Origin: Actinoplanes sp. NBRC 103695
GTDB taxonomy: Bacteria; Actinomycetota; Actinomycetes; Mycobacteriales; Micromonosporaceae
DNA: 64,000 nucleotides
Assembly: GCF_030269485.1 (NCBI RefSeq)
Contig: NZ_BSTL01000001.1
Span: 122,892 to 186,891 of the forward strand
Reading direction: 5' to 3'
Both the position numbers and the translations under genes were made by a program. Below the pieces are notes generated by a model. It saw nothing but the letters and a program-made list of their open reading frames with translations. It made no database searches and had not been told where the DNA came from. Shown here piece by piece: positions 7,629-16,274 of the stretch (position 1 is its first letter; every line of letters starts with the position of its first letter).

Positions 7629-10336
7629 GCCAACTCGATCGTGCTGACGCGCATCCCCGGCGTGGCGAGGATGACGAAGAGATCCCGCACCCCGGCCGGC
7701 GCCTCGGCCGGGACGGTCACCTCGGTGTAGACGTAGGGGTCACCCGTCGCGGGGATGTCGGTCTCGGCGACGAGCGGCCCGGCCGGATCATCCAGCCGCA
7801 GCTCGAGACGGGCGCCACCGGCCGGGGTGGCGGCGCTGACGCGGGCCTCGGTGATCCCGGGCCGGAGGCCGACTCCGGCGAAGCACACCCAGGCGTCCGG
7901 GGTCCGGGCCTCCACCACGTCCCCGCTGGTCCGGGTCTGGTCGGCGAGACGGGTGCCGTACTCCTCGTCCCTGGTCGCGGCGGTGAGCAGACCGGCCCTG
8001 GCCGGGATGTCCTCGCCCGGCACCGACAGGGTGGCGGATCGGGTGATGTCGGTGCTCGATCGGCCGATCATGATGGAGTGGCGGCCACGTTCGGCGACCA
8101 TGCGCCCGCGGGCCACGTCGTAGCAGGCGAGATCCTCGACGTCGAGGGTGAAGGTGACGGTCGCGTGCTCGCCGGACGCCAGGCGGAGCCGCCGGAAGTC
8201 GCGCAGCTGCCTCAGCGGTTGCCGCACCCGGGACCGTCGACGGCGGGTGTAGAGCTGGACGACGTCCTCGCCGGTCCGGTCCCCGGCATTGACGACGTCG
8301 ACCGATATCTCGACGAGCCCGTCCGCGTTCTCCGCGGGCCTCAGCCGGAGGTCGCGGTGCTCGAAGCGCGTGTAGCCGAGCCCGTGCCCGAACGGAAACA
8401 GCGGCTCGCCCCGGAAGTACAGGTAGGTGGCCTCCGCGCCGATGATGTCGTAGTCCAGAAGATCGGGCAGATCCGCCACCCCGCGGTACCAGGTCTGTGG
8501 GAGCCGCCCGGTCGGCTCCGCGTCGCCCAGCAGGATCTCGGCCAGCGCGGAACCGCCCTCCTGCCCGCCGTGCGCCGCCCAGAGCGCCGCCGGCACGTCG
8601 ACGTCGAAGGCATACGGGTAGCTGCTGGTGATCACGAGCACCGTGTTCGGGTTGGCGTCGTGGACCGCCCGTAGCAGCGCCTCCTGGGCCGGCGGCAGCG
8701 CGAGATCCGCGCGGTCCTCGGTCTCCCGCCCGTTGACCATCGGATGGTTGCCGAGCACGACGACTGCCACGTCGGCGTCGCGGGCGGCCGCGGCGGCCTC
8801 GGCCGGCCCGTCCACCACCAGCGAGGCGGTGAAGGCCGCGGCCTCGTCGGGAGTGGCCGCGTCGGCGCGGAGAACCCCGTCGGAGCCGGCGGAGACCCAC
8901 CGATCGAGGGCCACGTTGCGCAGCCGCACCTGATCGCCGTCGCAGCGGGCCTCGAAGGTCTCCCGCACGACCCACTCGCCCGGCCCGGCGCTGTCGGCGA
9001 CGAGCTCTCCGTCCGGCCGGGCCCGGAGGTGGCCGTCCGGCGCGCGGAACGTCAGCGTCCCGCCACCCCAGTCGAGCACGTCGAACCGACCGGCCACTCC
9101 CGCCGCCGTGCGGAGCTCGACCCGGTCCCAGCCCTCCACGTGGGTGGCGCCCGGCAGCCGCTCCCGTACGGTGACGGCATAGGGGAGGGTGCCGCTGTAC
9201 CAGTCGGTCAGCACGGTGCCGGCGAGCGGCCCGATCACCGCGACCCGGGCCGAGGACGGCAGCGGCAGCAGCGCGCCCTCGTTGCGCAGCAGCACGACGC
9301 TGCGACGGGCGGCCTCGCGAGCCAGGGCTCGATGCGCCGAGCAGTTGATGACGCCGGCCGTCGTGGCGGCGTACGGATCAGCGCCGGGCGGGTCGAACTC
9401 ACCCAGCCGGACCCGGACGGTGAGGATCCGACGGGCGGCGTCGTCCACGTCCGACGGGGAGATCAGCCCCCGGTCGAGCGCCTCGGTCAGCCGGGCGACG
9501 GTCGGCGAGGGATCGGCGTCGTCCTCGGTGAAGCAGTCGATCCCGGCTCGCAGCGCCGCGCCGAAGCCGGCCGCGTGATCCGGCAGGTAGCCCTGGTCGG
9601 CGTGGATGTTGGTGCCGGCGCCCGCATCGCCGACCACCATGACCTCGGGCAGCGCCGAACGGATGAGCGGGCTGAGGTGGGCCGGTCGCCCGTTGACCAG
9701 GTTGTAGGACGCCATCATCGCGACGGCGGCCCCGGCTTCGAGCGGTGCCCGGAAGGCCGGCAGCTCGTACTCGTGCAGCACCCGAGGCGGCAGGTCGCTG
9801 GAGGTCCGCGACCGGTCGGTCTCGTTGTTGTAGCCGAGGAAGTGCTTGAGGGTAGGTGCCGTCCGCAGCACTCGCGGGTCGTCGCCACGGAGCCCCCGCG
9901 CATAGGCCGTCCCCATCACCCCGGTCAGCCACGGGTCTTCCGAGTAGCCCTCCTCGTTGCGCCCCCACCGCGGATCCCGCAACGGATTGACGACCGGCGC
10001 CCACACGTTGAGCCCGACCCGTTCCGGCTCCTTGTGGTGCAGCGCCCGTACCTCGGTCCCGACGGCTTCGCCGACCCGTCGCACCAGCTCCGGATCCCAG
10101 GTCGCGCCCAGCCCCACGGCCTGCGGAAACACGGTCGCGACCCCGAGCCACGCCACCCCGTGCAGCGCTTCGGTGCCGGTCCTGAAGGCTTCAAGACCAA
10201 GCCGGGGTACGCCCGCCTGGTGCTGATGCAGCAGCCCGATCTTCTCGTCCACCGTGAGCCGCGACAGCAGATCAGCCACCCGGTCGCCGACGGGCAGCCC
10301 AGGATCCCGGAACGTCCCCACCACCGGGTCATCCAT
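7625..10336 (-). CDS. GH3 beta-glycosidase with inserted beta-trefoil-like and C-terminal CBM-like domains
   Basis: About 903 residues with no signal peptide, so it acts on imported oligosaccharides. The frame is open to 10444, but ATG 10336 is preferred: GAGGGG lies upstream, the GH3 domain starts right after it, and a palindromic operator sits at 10353-10366. The N-terminal TIM barrel holds the probable nucleophile Asp237 in VVGDAG. The C-terminal sandwich domain is interrupted at about 395-510 by an insertion with fascin/beta-trefoil-like text (VRLRNVALDRWVSAGSDG). Then come an FnIII-like domain and a C-terminal carbohydrate-binding-like domain (about 810-903). Exact substrate (glucoside, xyloside or other) is not decidable. 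Operon with the LacI gene. Confidence 0.88.
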   Translation of the reverse strand: MDDPVVGTFRDPGLPVGDRVADLLSRLTVDEKIGLLHQHQAGVPRLGLEAFRTGTEALHGVAWLGVATVFPQAVGLGATWDPELVRRVGEAVGTEVRALHHKEPERVGLNVWAPVVNPLRDPRWGRNEEGYSEDPWLTGVMGTAYARGLRGDDPRVLRTAPTLKHFLGYNNETDRSRTSSDLPPRVLHEYELPAFRAPLEAGAAVAMMASYNLVNGRPAHLSPLIRSALPEVMVVGDAGAGTNIHADQGYLPDHAAGFGAALRAGIDCFTEDDADPSPTVARLTEALDRGLISPSDVDDAARRILTVRVRLGEFDPPGADPYAATTAGVINCSAHRALAREAARRSVVLLRNEGALLPLPSSARVAVIGPLAGTVLTDWYSGTLPYAVTVRERLPGATHVEGWDRVELRTAAGVAGRFDVLDWGGGTLTFRAPDGHLRARPDGELVADSAGPGEWVVRETFEARCDGDQVRLRNVALDRWVSAGSDGVLRADAATPDEAAAFTASLVVDGPAEAAAAARDADVAVVVLGNHPMVNGRETEDRADLALPPAQEALLRAVHDANPNTVLVITSSYPYAFDVDVPAALWAAHGGQEGGSALAEILLGDAEPTGRLPQTWYRGVADLPDLLDYDIIGAEATYLYFRGEPLFPFGHGLGYTRFEHRDLRLRPAENADGLVEISVDVVNAGDRTGEDVVQLYTRRRRSRVRQPLRQLRDFRRLRLASGEHATVTFTLDVEDLACYDVARGRMVAERGRHSIMIGRSSTDITRSATLSVPGEDIPARAGLLTAATRDEEYGTRLADQTRTSGDVVEARTPDAWVCFAGVGLRPGITEARVSAATPAGGARLELRLDDPAGPLVAETDIPATGDPYVYTEVTVPAEAPAGVRDLFVILATPGMRVSTIELA

Positions 10337-10352
10337 GCGGCGCCGCCCCTCG

Positions 10353-10366
10353 TCGAAGCGCTTCGA
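10353..10366. promoter_or_regulatory. LacI-type operator upstream of GH3
   Basis: TCGAAGCGCTTCGA is a perfect 14-base palindrome with the central CG step common to LacI-family operators. It lies 17 bases before the chosen GH3 start, at a position to block transcription or elongation. The repressor encoded at 6594-7628 is the natural candidate. Confidence 0.7.
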
Positions 10367-10479
10367 TAAGACTGTTAAGAAAACTCCGCCCACAGTTACA
10401 TCCGTGTTACGGAGTCCTCCGAGGCTGGCATCACCCATCGACACCGGTCAAGGCTTACAGAGGAGTTGATCGATATTTT

Positions 10480-10493
10480 CTTAAACGGTTAAG
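10480..10493. promoter_or_regulatory. Inverted repeat CTTAA-ACGG-TTAAG
   Basis: A 5-4-5 inverted repeat in an AT-rich patch upstream of the GH3 gene; a related half (GTTAAGAAAAC) occurs near 10376. It could be a second regulator site or part of the promoter. No regulator can be assigned. It also lies just past the end of the ROK gene, which is read leftward toward it. Confidence 0.4.
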
Positions 10494-10562
10494 TCCCGCC
10501 CGGGCCTCAAACCTGAGCGGGCGGTGAAGGCCAGGCGGTGAAGGCCAGGCAGGCAGTGAGGG

Positions 10563-11795
10563 TCAGGTGGGCAGGGAGCCCGACTCCAGGCGGTCGAGGG
10601 CCAGGGCCGCGGCGCCGGTGGCCACGGCGGCCGGGTCCATCGTGGAGACGGTCAGCTTGGCCTCCGCCTCGACCGCGGGCACCAGCCACCGCGCCAGCGT
10701 CGTGAAGGTGCCGCCGAGAACCACCGCGCGCGGGTCCAGCAGGTCGGACAGGATCGACACCGCCTGGCCGAGCCGCCGCCCGGCCTCGGTCAGGGCGGCC
10801 AGCGCCGTGACGTCCCCGGATCCGGCGAGGGCGGCCAGCCGGGCCAGCTCGGGCGCGTAGTCCTCGATCGGCCCGTCCGCCTCGGCGTCCGGCAGCCCCG
10901 CGCGGATCAGGGCGGGCAGTCCGGCGTACGCCTCGAGGCACCCCCGCCGCCCGCATCGGCAGGCCGGGCCGTCCGGGTCGAGCGGCAGGTGACCGACCCG
11001 GCCCGCCAGACCGTGGTCGCCGCGCACCAGGCTGCCCCCGGCGATCATCCCGGCGCTCACCTCGGTCCCGCCGAGCAGCGCGACGAGGTCGGGGGTGCCG
11101 GCCCGAGCGCCGAACCGGTGCTCGGCCAGCACGGCGAGGTTGGCGTCGTTCTCGACGACCACCTCGTAGCCGGGGCCGCGCAACACCTTCTCCAGAGCCG
11201 GGCGCAGGTCGAGGTCCGCCCAGCCCAGGTGCGGCGCGAACCGGACCGTGTCGTCGTCGGCGACCGCCCCGGGGACGGCCACGGCAAGCCCGAGGATCCG
11301 CCGCCCCTGCCCGGTGAGTTTGGCGGCGACCCGCCCGGCAAGGGAGGCGACGGCGGCTTCGGCCCGCCCGGCGGAGTAAGAGCCGCCGGGGGAGGAGGGG
11401 CCGGGGGAGGAGGGGCCGAGGCCGGGGAAGGCGCGCCTCCACGAGAGGAGCCGTTCGCCGTCGAGGTCCAGCGCGACCGCCGTCAGATGGTCGGCCGCCA
11501 CCGAGATGCCGACGGCCGCGTACGGGCGGGCCTCGAGGCTGAGCAGCGAGGCGGGCCGCCCGATCCGGTTGCCGGCCGGCCCGGTCTCGCGCAGCAGGCG
11601 ACGGTCGAGGAGCTCGCCGACGAGGCTGGTGATGGTCGCCTTGTTCAACCCGGTGGCGGCGGCGATGTCGGTCCGGGAGCAGGGCGCGTGCGTGCGCACG
11701 TGCCGGAGCACCGCCGCGAGGTTGGTCGCCCGCACATCGGTGAGGCTCGAGATCACATCGCTCCCGTCCGTTTTCACAAAGACCACGCTCATCAT
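10563..11795 (-). CDS. ROK-family transcriptional repressor (XylR/NagC type)
   Basis: A 410-residue protein. The N-terminal winged helix (about 20-85, SRTDIAAATGLNKATITSLV) is followed by a ROK domain with the zinc-type motif CRCGRRGCLE, as in XylR/NagC/Mlc proteins. A Gly/Pro/Ser-rich stretch of about 15 residues lies near residue 130, which is unusual and may be a linker. It is divergent from the ABC operon starting at 11885, with an inverted repeat between them at 11848-11866, so repression of that operon and itself is expected. A xylose-type ligand is possible from operator likeness but not shown. Confidence 0.88.
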   Translation of the reverse strand: MMSVVFVKTDGSDVISSLTDVRATNLAAVLRHVRTHAPCSRTDIAAATGLNKATITSLVGELLDRRLLRETGPAGNRIGRPASLLSLEARPYAAVGISVAADHLTAVALDLDGERLLSWRRAFPGLGPSSPGPSSPGGSYSAGRAEAAVASLAGRVAAKLTGQGRRILGLAVAVPGAVADDDTVRFAPHLGWADLDLRPALEKVLRGPGYEVVVENDANLAVLAEHRFGARAGTPDLVALLGGTEVSAGMIAGGSLVRGDHGLAGRVGHLPLDPDGPACRCGRRGCLEAYAGLPALIRAGLPDAEADGPIEDYAPELARLAALAGSGDVTALAALTEAGRRLGQAVSILSDLLDPRAVVLGGTFTTLARWLVPAVEAEAKLTVSTMDPAAVATGAAALALDRLESGSLPT

Positions 11796-11847
11796 GCCGC
11801 ATCGGGGATCGCCGACCCTTGTCCACTCTATTACCGGCGGCTACTTT

Positions 11848-11866
11848 GTTTGGCTACAAGCCAAAC
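11848..11866. promoter_or_regulatory. ROK operator GTTTGGC-N5-GCCAAAC
   Basis: A perfect 7-5-7 inverted repeat (spacer TACAA), with AT-rich flanks TTT and TAAA extending it imperfectly. It lies 18 bases before the GTG start of the binding-protein gene and 52 bases from the ROK start. Its TTTGTTTGGC/GCCAAACTAAA shape resembles operators of XylR-type ROK repressors. Confidence 0.75.
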
Positions 11867-11884
11867 TAAACCCGAGGGGCCGCC

Positions 11885-13525
11885 GTGACATCGCGCCGGA
11901 CGTTATTGACCATCGCCGCGATCGCCGGCGGCGGGCTGCTCACCGGCTGCGGGGAGAAGAGCACCCGCGGCGGCGCCACGCAGCAGCTCGACAAGCTCTC
12001 CGCGCTGATACCGGAGGCGCGCGACGTCAACCTGGGCATCCCGCCGCCGGACGTGATCGGCACCCGGCCGGTGGCCGACGGCTACACGAGGTTCCCGGCC
12101 TCGCTGACCGACGCGATCAGCGAGAAACCGGGCCGTGGCGGCGCGGCGATCCGCGGGATCACCCCGGTCTGGGGCCCGGCGCCACCGGCCGGCCGCAACA
12201 ACTCGTACCTGGTCGCGGTCAACGACGAGCTGGGCGTGCCGGTCGAGTTCAGCGTCCAGGACGGCACCTCGTACGCCGACAAGATCGGCGCGCTGCTCGG
12301 CGCCCGGGACGTGCCTGATCTGCTCTGCGTCCCGCAGTGGGAGGTGTCCAAGCTGGCCCGGTTCGGCGACGCGGTGAACGCGCTCTTCGAGGACCTCACG
12401 CCGCACCTGCGGGGTGCCGAGGTCGCGCCGTACCCGATGCTGGCGACGTTCCCGGCGGGCGCCTGGCGCAACTCCTGCTGGAACGAGAAGCTGATGGCGG
12501 TGCCGAACCCGACCGACGGACCGTTCCCGTGGGTGATGTTCTACCGGCGGGACCTGTTCACCAAGCTGGGCGTGAAGCCGCCGGCGACGATCGACGAGCT
12601 GTACCGCGCCGGCAAGGAGATCACCAAGCCGAGGCAGGGCGTGTGGGCGTTCAGCGACGTGTTCGCGATGATCCAGATGTACTTCAAGTCGCCCGGCGCC
12701 AAGGACGGCTGGCGACGGCGGCCGGACGGCACGCCGGAGTTCAAGTACGAGACGCCGGAGTTCAAGGCGGCCGCCGAGTTCATGGCCAAGCTCTACCGCG
12801 AGGGCCTGGTCCACCCGGACATCGTGGCCAGCCGCGGCGCCGACATGAAGCAGCTGTTCCAGAGCGGCAAGCTGCTGATCACCCAGGACGGCATGGGCGC
12901 GTGGCAGCCGATGCAGGCCGAGCAGCAGAACGTCACCCCGGGCTTCGACGTGCAGCCGCTGCCGCTGTTCCCGGCGACCGGCGGCGACCCCCTCGCCTGG
13001 GGCGACGACGAGCCGATCTCGTACACGTTCCTCAAGAAGGGCCTGCCCAAGGAGCGGGTCGAGGAGATCCTCCGGGTGATCAACTGGTGTTCGGCGCCGT
13101 TCGGGACCACCGAGTTCCAGCTGCGCGAGTTCGGCGTGGAGGGCAAGCACCACACCAGGACCGCGACCGGCCCGGTCAAGACGGACCTGGGCTTCAAGGA
13201 GATCGCCAACCAGTACTTCTTCATCAGCGGGCGGCGGCCGGTGATCCAGCCGACCCCGCAGACCCCGAAGTACGTGCCGGAGATGCTCGGCTACTCCAAC
13301 CAGACCGTCAAATACCTGGAGAAGGACCCGTGGGACGGACTGAAGCTGGAGATGCCGGCGCGCTACAAGTCGGGGATGACGCCGTTCCAGGACAAGTTCA
13401 CGGATCTGGTGCGGGGCAGGCGCCCGTTCAGCGATCTGGACGCGATCGTCAAGGAGTGGCGCGCCGCCGGTGGCGACGAGGCTCGCGAGCTGATGGGCCG
13501 GGCGCTCGCCGACGCGGGTCGCTGA
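11885..13525 (+). CDS. ABC transporter sugar-binding lipoprotein (LplA-type)
   Basis: A 546-residue extracellular solute-binding protein. The GTG start gives a signal with a twin-arginine-like SRRTLL and a lipobox LLTGC (Cys at about residue 20), so it is a membrane-tethered lipoprotein. The body is a type-1 binding protein of the large LplA/YtcQ group, which binds oligosaccharides. Aromatic-rich segments such as YRRDLFTKLGVKPP are typical. It opens the operon with two permeases; its 3' end overlaps or adjoins the first permease. Control is expected from the ROK repressor via 11848-11866. Ligand unknown. Confidence 0.9.
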   Translation: MTSRRTLLTIAAIAGGGLLTGCGEKSTRGGATQQLDKLSALIPEARDVNLGIPPPDVIGTRPVADGYTRFPASLTDAISEKPGRGGAAIRGITPVWGPAPPAGRNNSYLVAVNDELGVPVEFSVQDGTSYADKIGALLGARDVPDLLCVPQWEVSKLARFGDAVNALFEDLTPHLRGAEVAPYPMLATFPAGAWRNSCWNEKLMAVPNPTDGPFPWVMFYRRDLFTKLGVKPPATIDELYRAGKEITKPRQGVWAFSDVFAMIQMYFKSPGAKDGWRRRPDGTPEFKYETPEFKAAAEFMAKLYREGLVHPDIVASRGADMKQLFQSGKLLITQDGMGAWQPMQAEQQNVTPGFDVQPLPLFPATGGDPLAWGDDEPISYTFLKKGLPKERVEEILRVINWCSAPFGTTEFQLREFGVEGKHHTRTATGPVKTDLGFKEIANQYFFISGRRPVIQPTPQTPKYVPEMLGYSNQTVKYLEKDPWDGLKLEMPARYKSGMTPFQDKFTDLVRGRRPFSDLDAIVKEWRAAGGDEARELMGRALADAGR

Positions 13526-14430
13526 GACGCGACTGGCCGTTCCTGGTCATGGTCGCGCCGGGGTTCCTTCTCCTGCTGGTCTTCCACTACCTGCCGGTGC
13601 TCGGCAACGTGGTGGCCTTCCAGGACTACAACCCCTACTACGGCGACAGCGCCCTGTCGGCGCTGATCGGCAGCCCGTTCATCGGCCTGGAGAACTTCCG
13701 GATCCTGTTCGCCGACCCGGCGTTCTGGGACGCGGTGGTCAACACCTTGTCGATCACCGCGTTCCAGCTGGTGTTCTTCTTCCCGTTGCCGATCGCGCTG
13801 GCTCTCCTGCTGCACAGCGTGATGTCCAAGCGGGTGAAGAGCTTCGTGCAGACCGTCGTCTACCTGCCGCACTTCTTCAGCTGGGTGCTGGTGGTGACGT
13901 TCTTCGTGCAGATGCTCGGCGGCGCCGGGCTGCTGTCGCAGGAGCTGCGGGACGCGGGCATCACGCCGCCGGAGATCATGTCCAACCCGGACACGTTCAT
14001 CGTGCTGGTCACCGCCGAGGCGGTCTGGAAGGACGTGGGCTGGGGCACGATCGTCTTCCTCGCGGCGCTGAGCACGATCGACACCGACCTGTACGAGGCG
14101 TCCGCGGTGGACGGCGCCGGCCGGTGGCGGCGGACGTGGCACATCACGCTGCCGGGGCTGCGGCCGGTCATCGTGCTGCTGCTCATCCTGCGGCTGGGCG
14201 ACGCGCTGACCGTGGGCTTCGAACAGTTCCTGCTGCAACGCGACGCGGTCGGCAGACAGGCGGCCGAGGTGCTCGACACGTACGTCTACCACCAGTCGAT
14301 CGTGACCGCCGATTACGGGCTGGGCGCGGCGGCCGGGCTGTTCAAGGCGGCCGTCGGCCTGATCCTGATCCTGCTGGCCAACCGGCTCGCCCACGCGCTC
14401 GGCGAATCGGGGGTGTACCGCAGATCATGA
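13456..14430 (+). CDS. ABC sugar permease 1 (LplB-type)
   Basis: A polytopic permease of about 324 residues from GTG 13456. The start is uncertain. Homologues are expected to begin near the RRDWPFLVMVAPG segment, but no standard start codon lies just before it. The options are GTG 13456 inside the preceding gene (70-base overlap), CTG 13522 overlapping that gene's TGA, or ATG 13549, which removes part of the first membrane helix. Six hydrophobic helices are visible, and the EAA loop with the SAVDGAGRWRRTWHITLPG signature contacts an ATPase. It pairs with the permease at 14427. Confidence 0.85.
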   Translation: MARRRWRRGSRADGPGARRRGSLRRDWPFLVMVAPGFLLLLVFHYLPVLGNVVAFQDYNPYYGDSALSALIGSPFIGLENFRILFADPAFWDAVVNTLSITAFQLVFFFPLPIALALLLHSVMSKRVKSFVQTVVYLPHFFSWVLVVTFFVQMLGGAGLLSQELRDAGITPPEIMSNPDTFIVLVTAEAVWKDVGWGTIVFLAALSTIDTDLYEASAVDGAGRWRRTWHITLPGLRPVIVLLLILRLGDALTVGFEQFLLQRDAVGRQAAEVLDTYVYHQSIVTADYGLGAAAGLFKAAVGLILILLANRLAHALGESGVYRRS

Positions 14431-15320
14431 CCAGAGTGTCCAGACCGGCGTGGCAGGAGAAGCCGACGGTCGCCGGCCGGGCCGGCAAGGGCACGGTGCT
14501 GACCGGTGTGGTGCTGGCCGTGCTCGTGCCGCTGTGGGTGGTGCTGGTGACCAGCCTGTCGTCCCGGGAGACGATCACCGCGGCGGGCGGGCTCGTGGTG
14601 GTGCCGCGCGGCGTCGATCTCTCGGCGTACGAGATCATCTTTGCCGGAGGCCAGATCACCCGCGCCCTCGCGGTGAGCGCGACCGTCACCCTGCTGGGCA
14701 CCGCGGTGAGCCTGGTGGTCACCGTGCTGGCGGCGTACGGCCTGTCCCGGCCCGGCTCGCTGGGCCACCGTTTCCTGCTCTTCTACTTCCTGATGACCTT
14801 CCTCGTCTATCCCGGCATGGTGCCCAGCTACCTGGTGGTCACCGGTCTGGGCCTGAAGGACAGCCTCTGGTCGCTGGTGCTGCCCAGCGCGGTCAGCGTC
14901 TTCAACCTGGTGGTGGTCCGGGCGTTCTTCCAGAGCCTGCCGGGGGAGCTGCTGGACAGCGCGCGGATCGACGGCGCGGGGGAGTTCCGGATCCTGTGGC
15001 GGATCGTGCTGCCGCTGTCCAAGGCGGTGGTCGCGGTGGTCGGCCTGTTCTACGCGGTCGGCTACTGGAACGTGTGGTTCTCGGCTCTGCTCTACATCGA
15101 CGACAACGACAAGTTCCCGATCCAGCGGGTGCTGCAGAGCTTCATCCTGGCCGGTCAGGCGCCGCAGACCTCGGGCGTCGCGGCCGGCACCGCGCTGCCG
15201 CCCACACTGGCGGTCAAGATGGCGGTCGTGGTGGTCACCGTGGTGCCCATCGCGCTCGTCTACCCGTTCATCCAGCGTCACTTCACGCGCGGCGTGCTCG
15301 TCGGCGCGGTCAAGGGCTGA
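14427..15320 (+). CDS. ABC sugar permease 2 (LplC-type)
   Basis: A 297-residue permease with six predicted membrane segments and the EAA-type loop ARIDGAGEFRILWRIVLPLS. The ATG at 14427 overlaps the TGA of permease 1 (ATGA), so translation is coupled. It forms the heterodimeric channel with permease 1. No ATP-binding subunit is encoded nearby, as is usual for actinobacterial sugar operons served by a shared MsiK-like ATPase elsewhere. About 135 bases without a gene separate it from the convergent esterase. Confidence 0.9.
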   Translation: MTRVSRPAWQEKPTVAGRAGKGTVLTGVVLAVLVPLWVVLVTSLSSRETITAAGGLVVVPRGVDLSAYEIIFAGGQITRALAVSATVTLLGTAVSLVVTVLAAYGLSRPGSLGHRFLLFYFLMTFLVYPGMVPSYLVVTGLGLKDSLWSLVLPSAVSVFNLVVVRAFFQSLPGELLDSARIDGAGEFRILWRIVLPLSKAVVAVVGLFYAVGYWNVWFSALLYIDDNDKFPIQRVLQSFILAGQAPQTSGVAAGTALPPTLAVKMAVVVVTVVPIALVYPFIQRHFTRGVLVGAVKG

Positions 15321-15455
15321 CAGACCGGCCGCCGCGGGGATCGGCTCTGGCTGCTCGACCACACCGAGGAGGCGCCCGAGGTGGCCGGGGTGCGGGTGGC
15401 GGCCGGAGAGGCCGTGATTCACGCGGTGAAGTCAACTCAGGACCGAGAGCATCCG

Positions 15456-16202
15456 CTACACGAAGCGGGGCAGATGGTGGGCCAGCTGAGCCCGCCAGGA
15501 CGGCCAGTCGTGCGGCACGTCATGACCCCACAGGTCCAGCTCGTGCCGGATTCCCTTCGCCGCCAGCAGCCCCGCCATGTGCCGGGTCGCCGCCAGCGAG
15601 CCGGTGGTGTCCTCCCACTGCCCCTGCCCGCAGACCAGCAGCAGGGACAGCCGGTCGCGCAGCCAGTCCAGATGGTCGCCGTGCAGGTTGGCGACGTAGT
15701 CGGCCGGATTGTTGAAGTACAGCGCGTCGCCCTGCTCGCCCCAGCCGCGCCAGGTTCGCGGGTCGTAGTTGCCGGAGAAGCAGAGCGCCAGCGGAAACAG
15801 GTCGGCCCGCTTGAAGGCGAAGTTCAGCGCGTGGAAGGCGCCGAGCGAGCAGCCCAGACCGATCAGCTCCGCCGCGCCGCCCGAGTCCGCCCCGATGTGC
15901 GGCACCACCGCGTCCAGGATCCACGACTCGTAGTGCCCGTGCGCCCGCGCCCGGTCCTCCAGCGACAGATGACCGGCCGACCAGGTGCCCGCGTCGAACG
16001 ACCCGACGCAGTACAGCTTCACCCGCCCGGCCTCGATCAGGGACTCGACCGCGCCGACCATGCCGCGCTCGGCGAACTCGGCGGGATAGCCGCCCTCGCT
16101 GGGAAACGCCAGCACCGGCCGCCCGTAGTGACCGTAGACGGCGACCGTCCCGGTCACCCCGGCCGGTGTTGTCAGATCCGTAACGTAGTGCCGCATGGTC
16201 AC
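15456..16202 (-). CDS. Alpha/beta-hydrolase, esterase family
   Basis: A 248-residue cytoplasmic protein of the enterochelin-esterase-like hydrolase group (ATG 16196 is an equally good start). The nucleophile elbow reads GLGCSLGAFHA, with Ser in GCSLG, and a C-terminal GHDVPHDWPSW segment supplies the likely catalytic His. No signal peptide is seen. It is divergent from the large permease genes at 16275, with 72 bases between. The substrate is unknown; proteins of this type are often misnamed after enterochelin esterase, and no siderophore genes are near. Confidence 0.8.
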   Translation of the reverse strand: MTMRHYVTDLTTPAGVTGTVAVYGHYGRPVLAFPSEGGYPAEFAERGMVGAVESLIEAGRVKLYCVGSFDAGTWSAGHLSLEDRARAHGHYESWILDAVVPHIGADSGGAAELIGLGCSLGAFHALNFAFKRADLFPLALCFSGNYDPRTWRGWGEQGDALYFNNPADYVANLHGDHLDWLRDRLSLLLVCGQGQWEDTTGSLAATRHMAGLLAAKGIRHELDLWGHDVPHDWPSWRAQLAHHLPRFV

Positions 16203-16274
16203 GTCGTACCATGCCGATCACGCCGGAGCGAGTACGGTCACGGCGGAGACTGATGTTGATCGACGGGGGTCGGG

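Noticed and set aside
10337..10444. GH3 start at 10444
   Set aside because: The extra 36 residues have no domain character and the stretch contains the LacI palindrome.
12337..13455. Long N-terminal extension of the first permease frame
   Set aside because: This is the out-of-frame shadow of the binding-protein gene.
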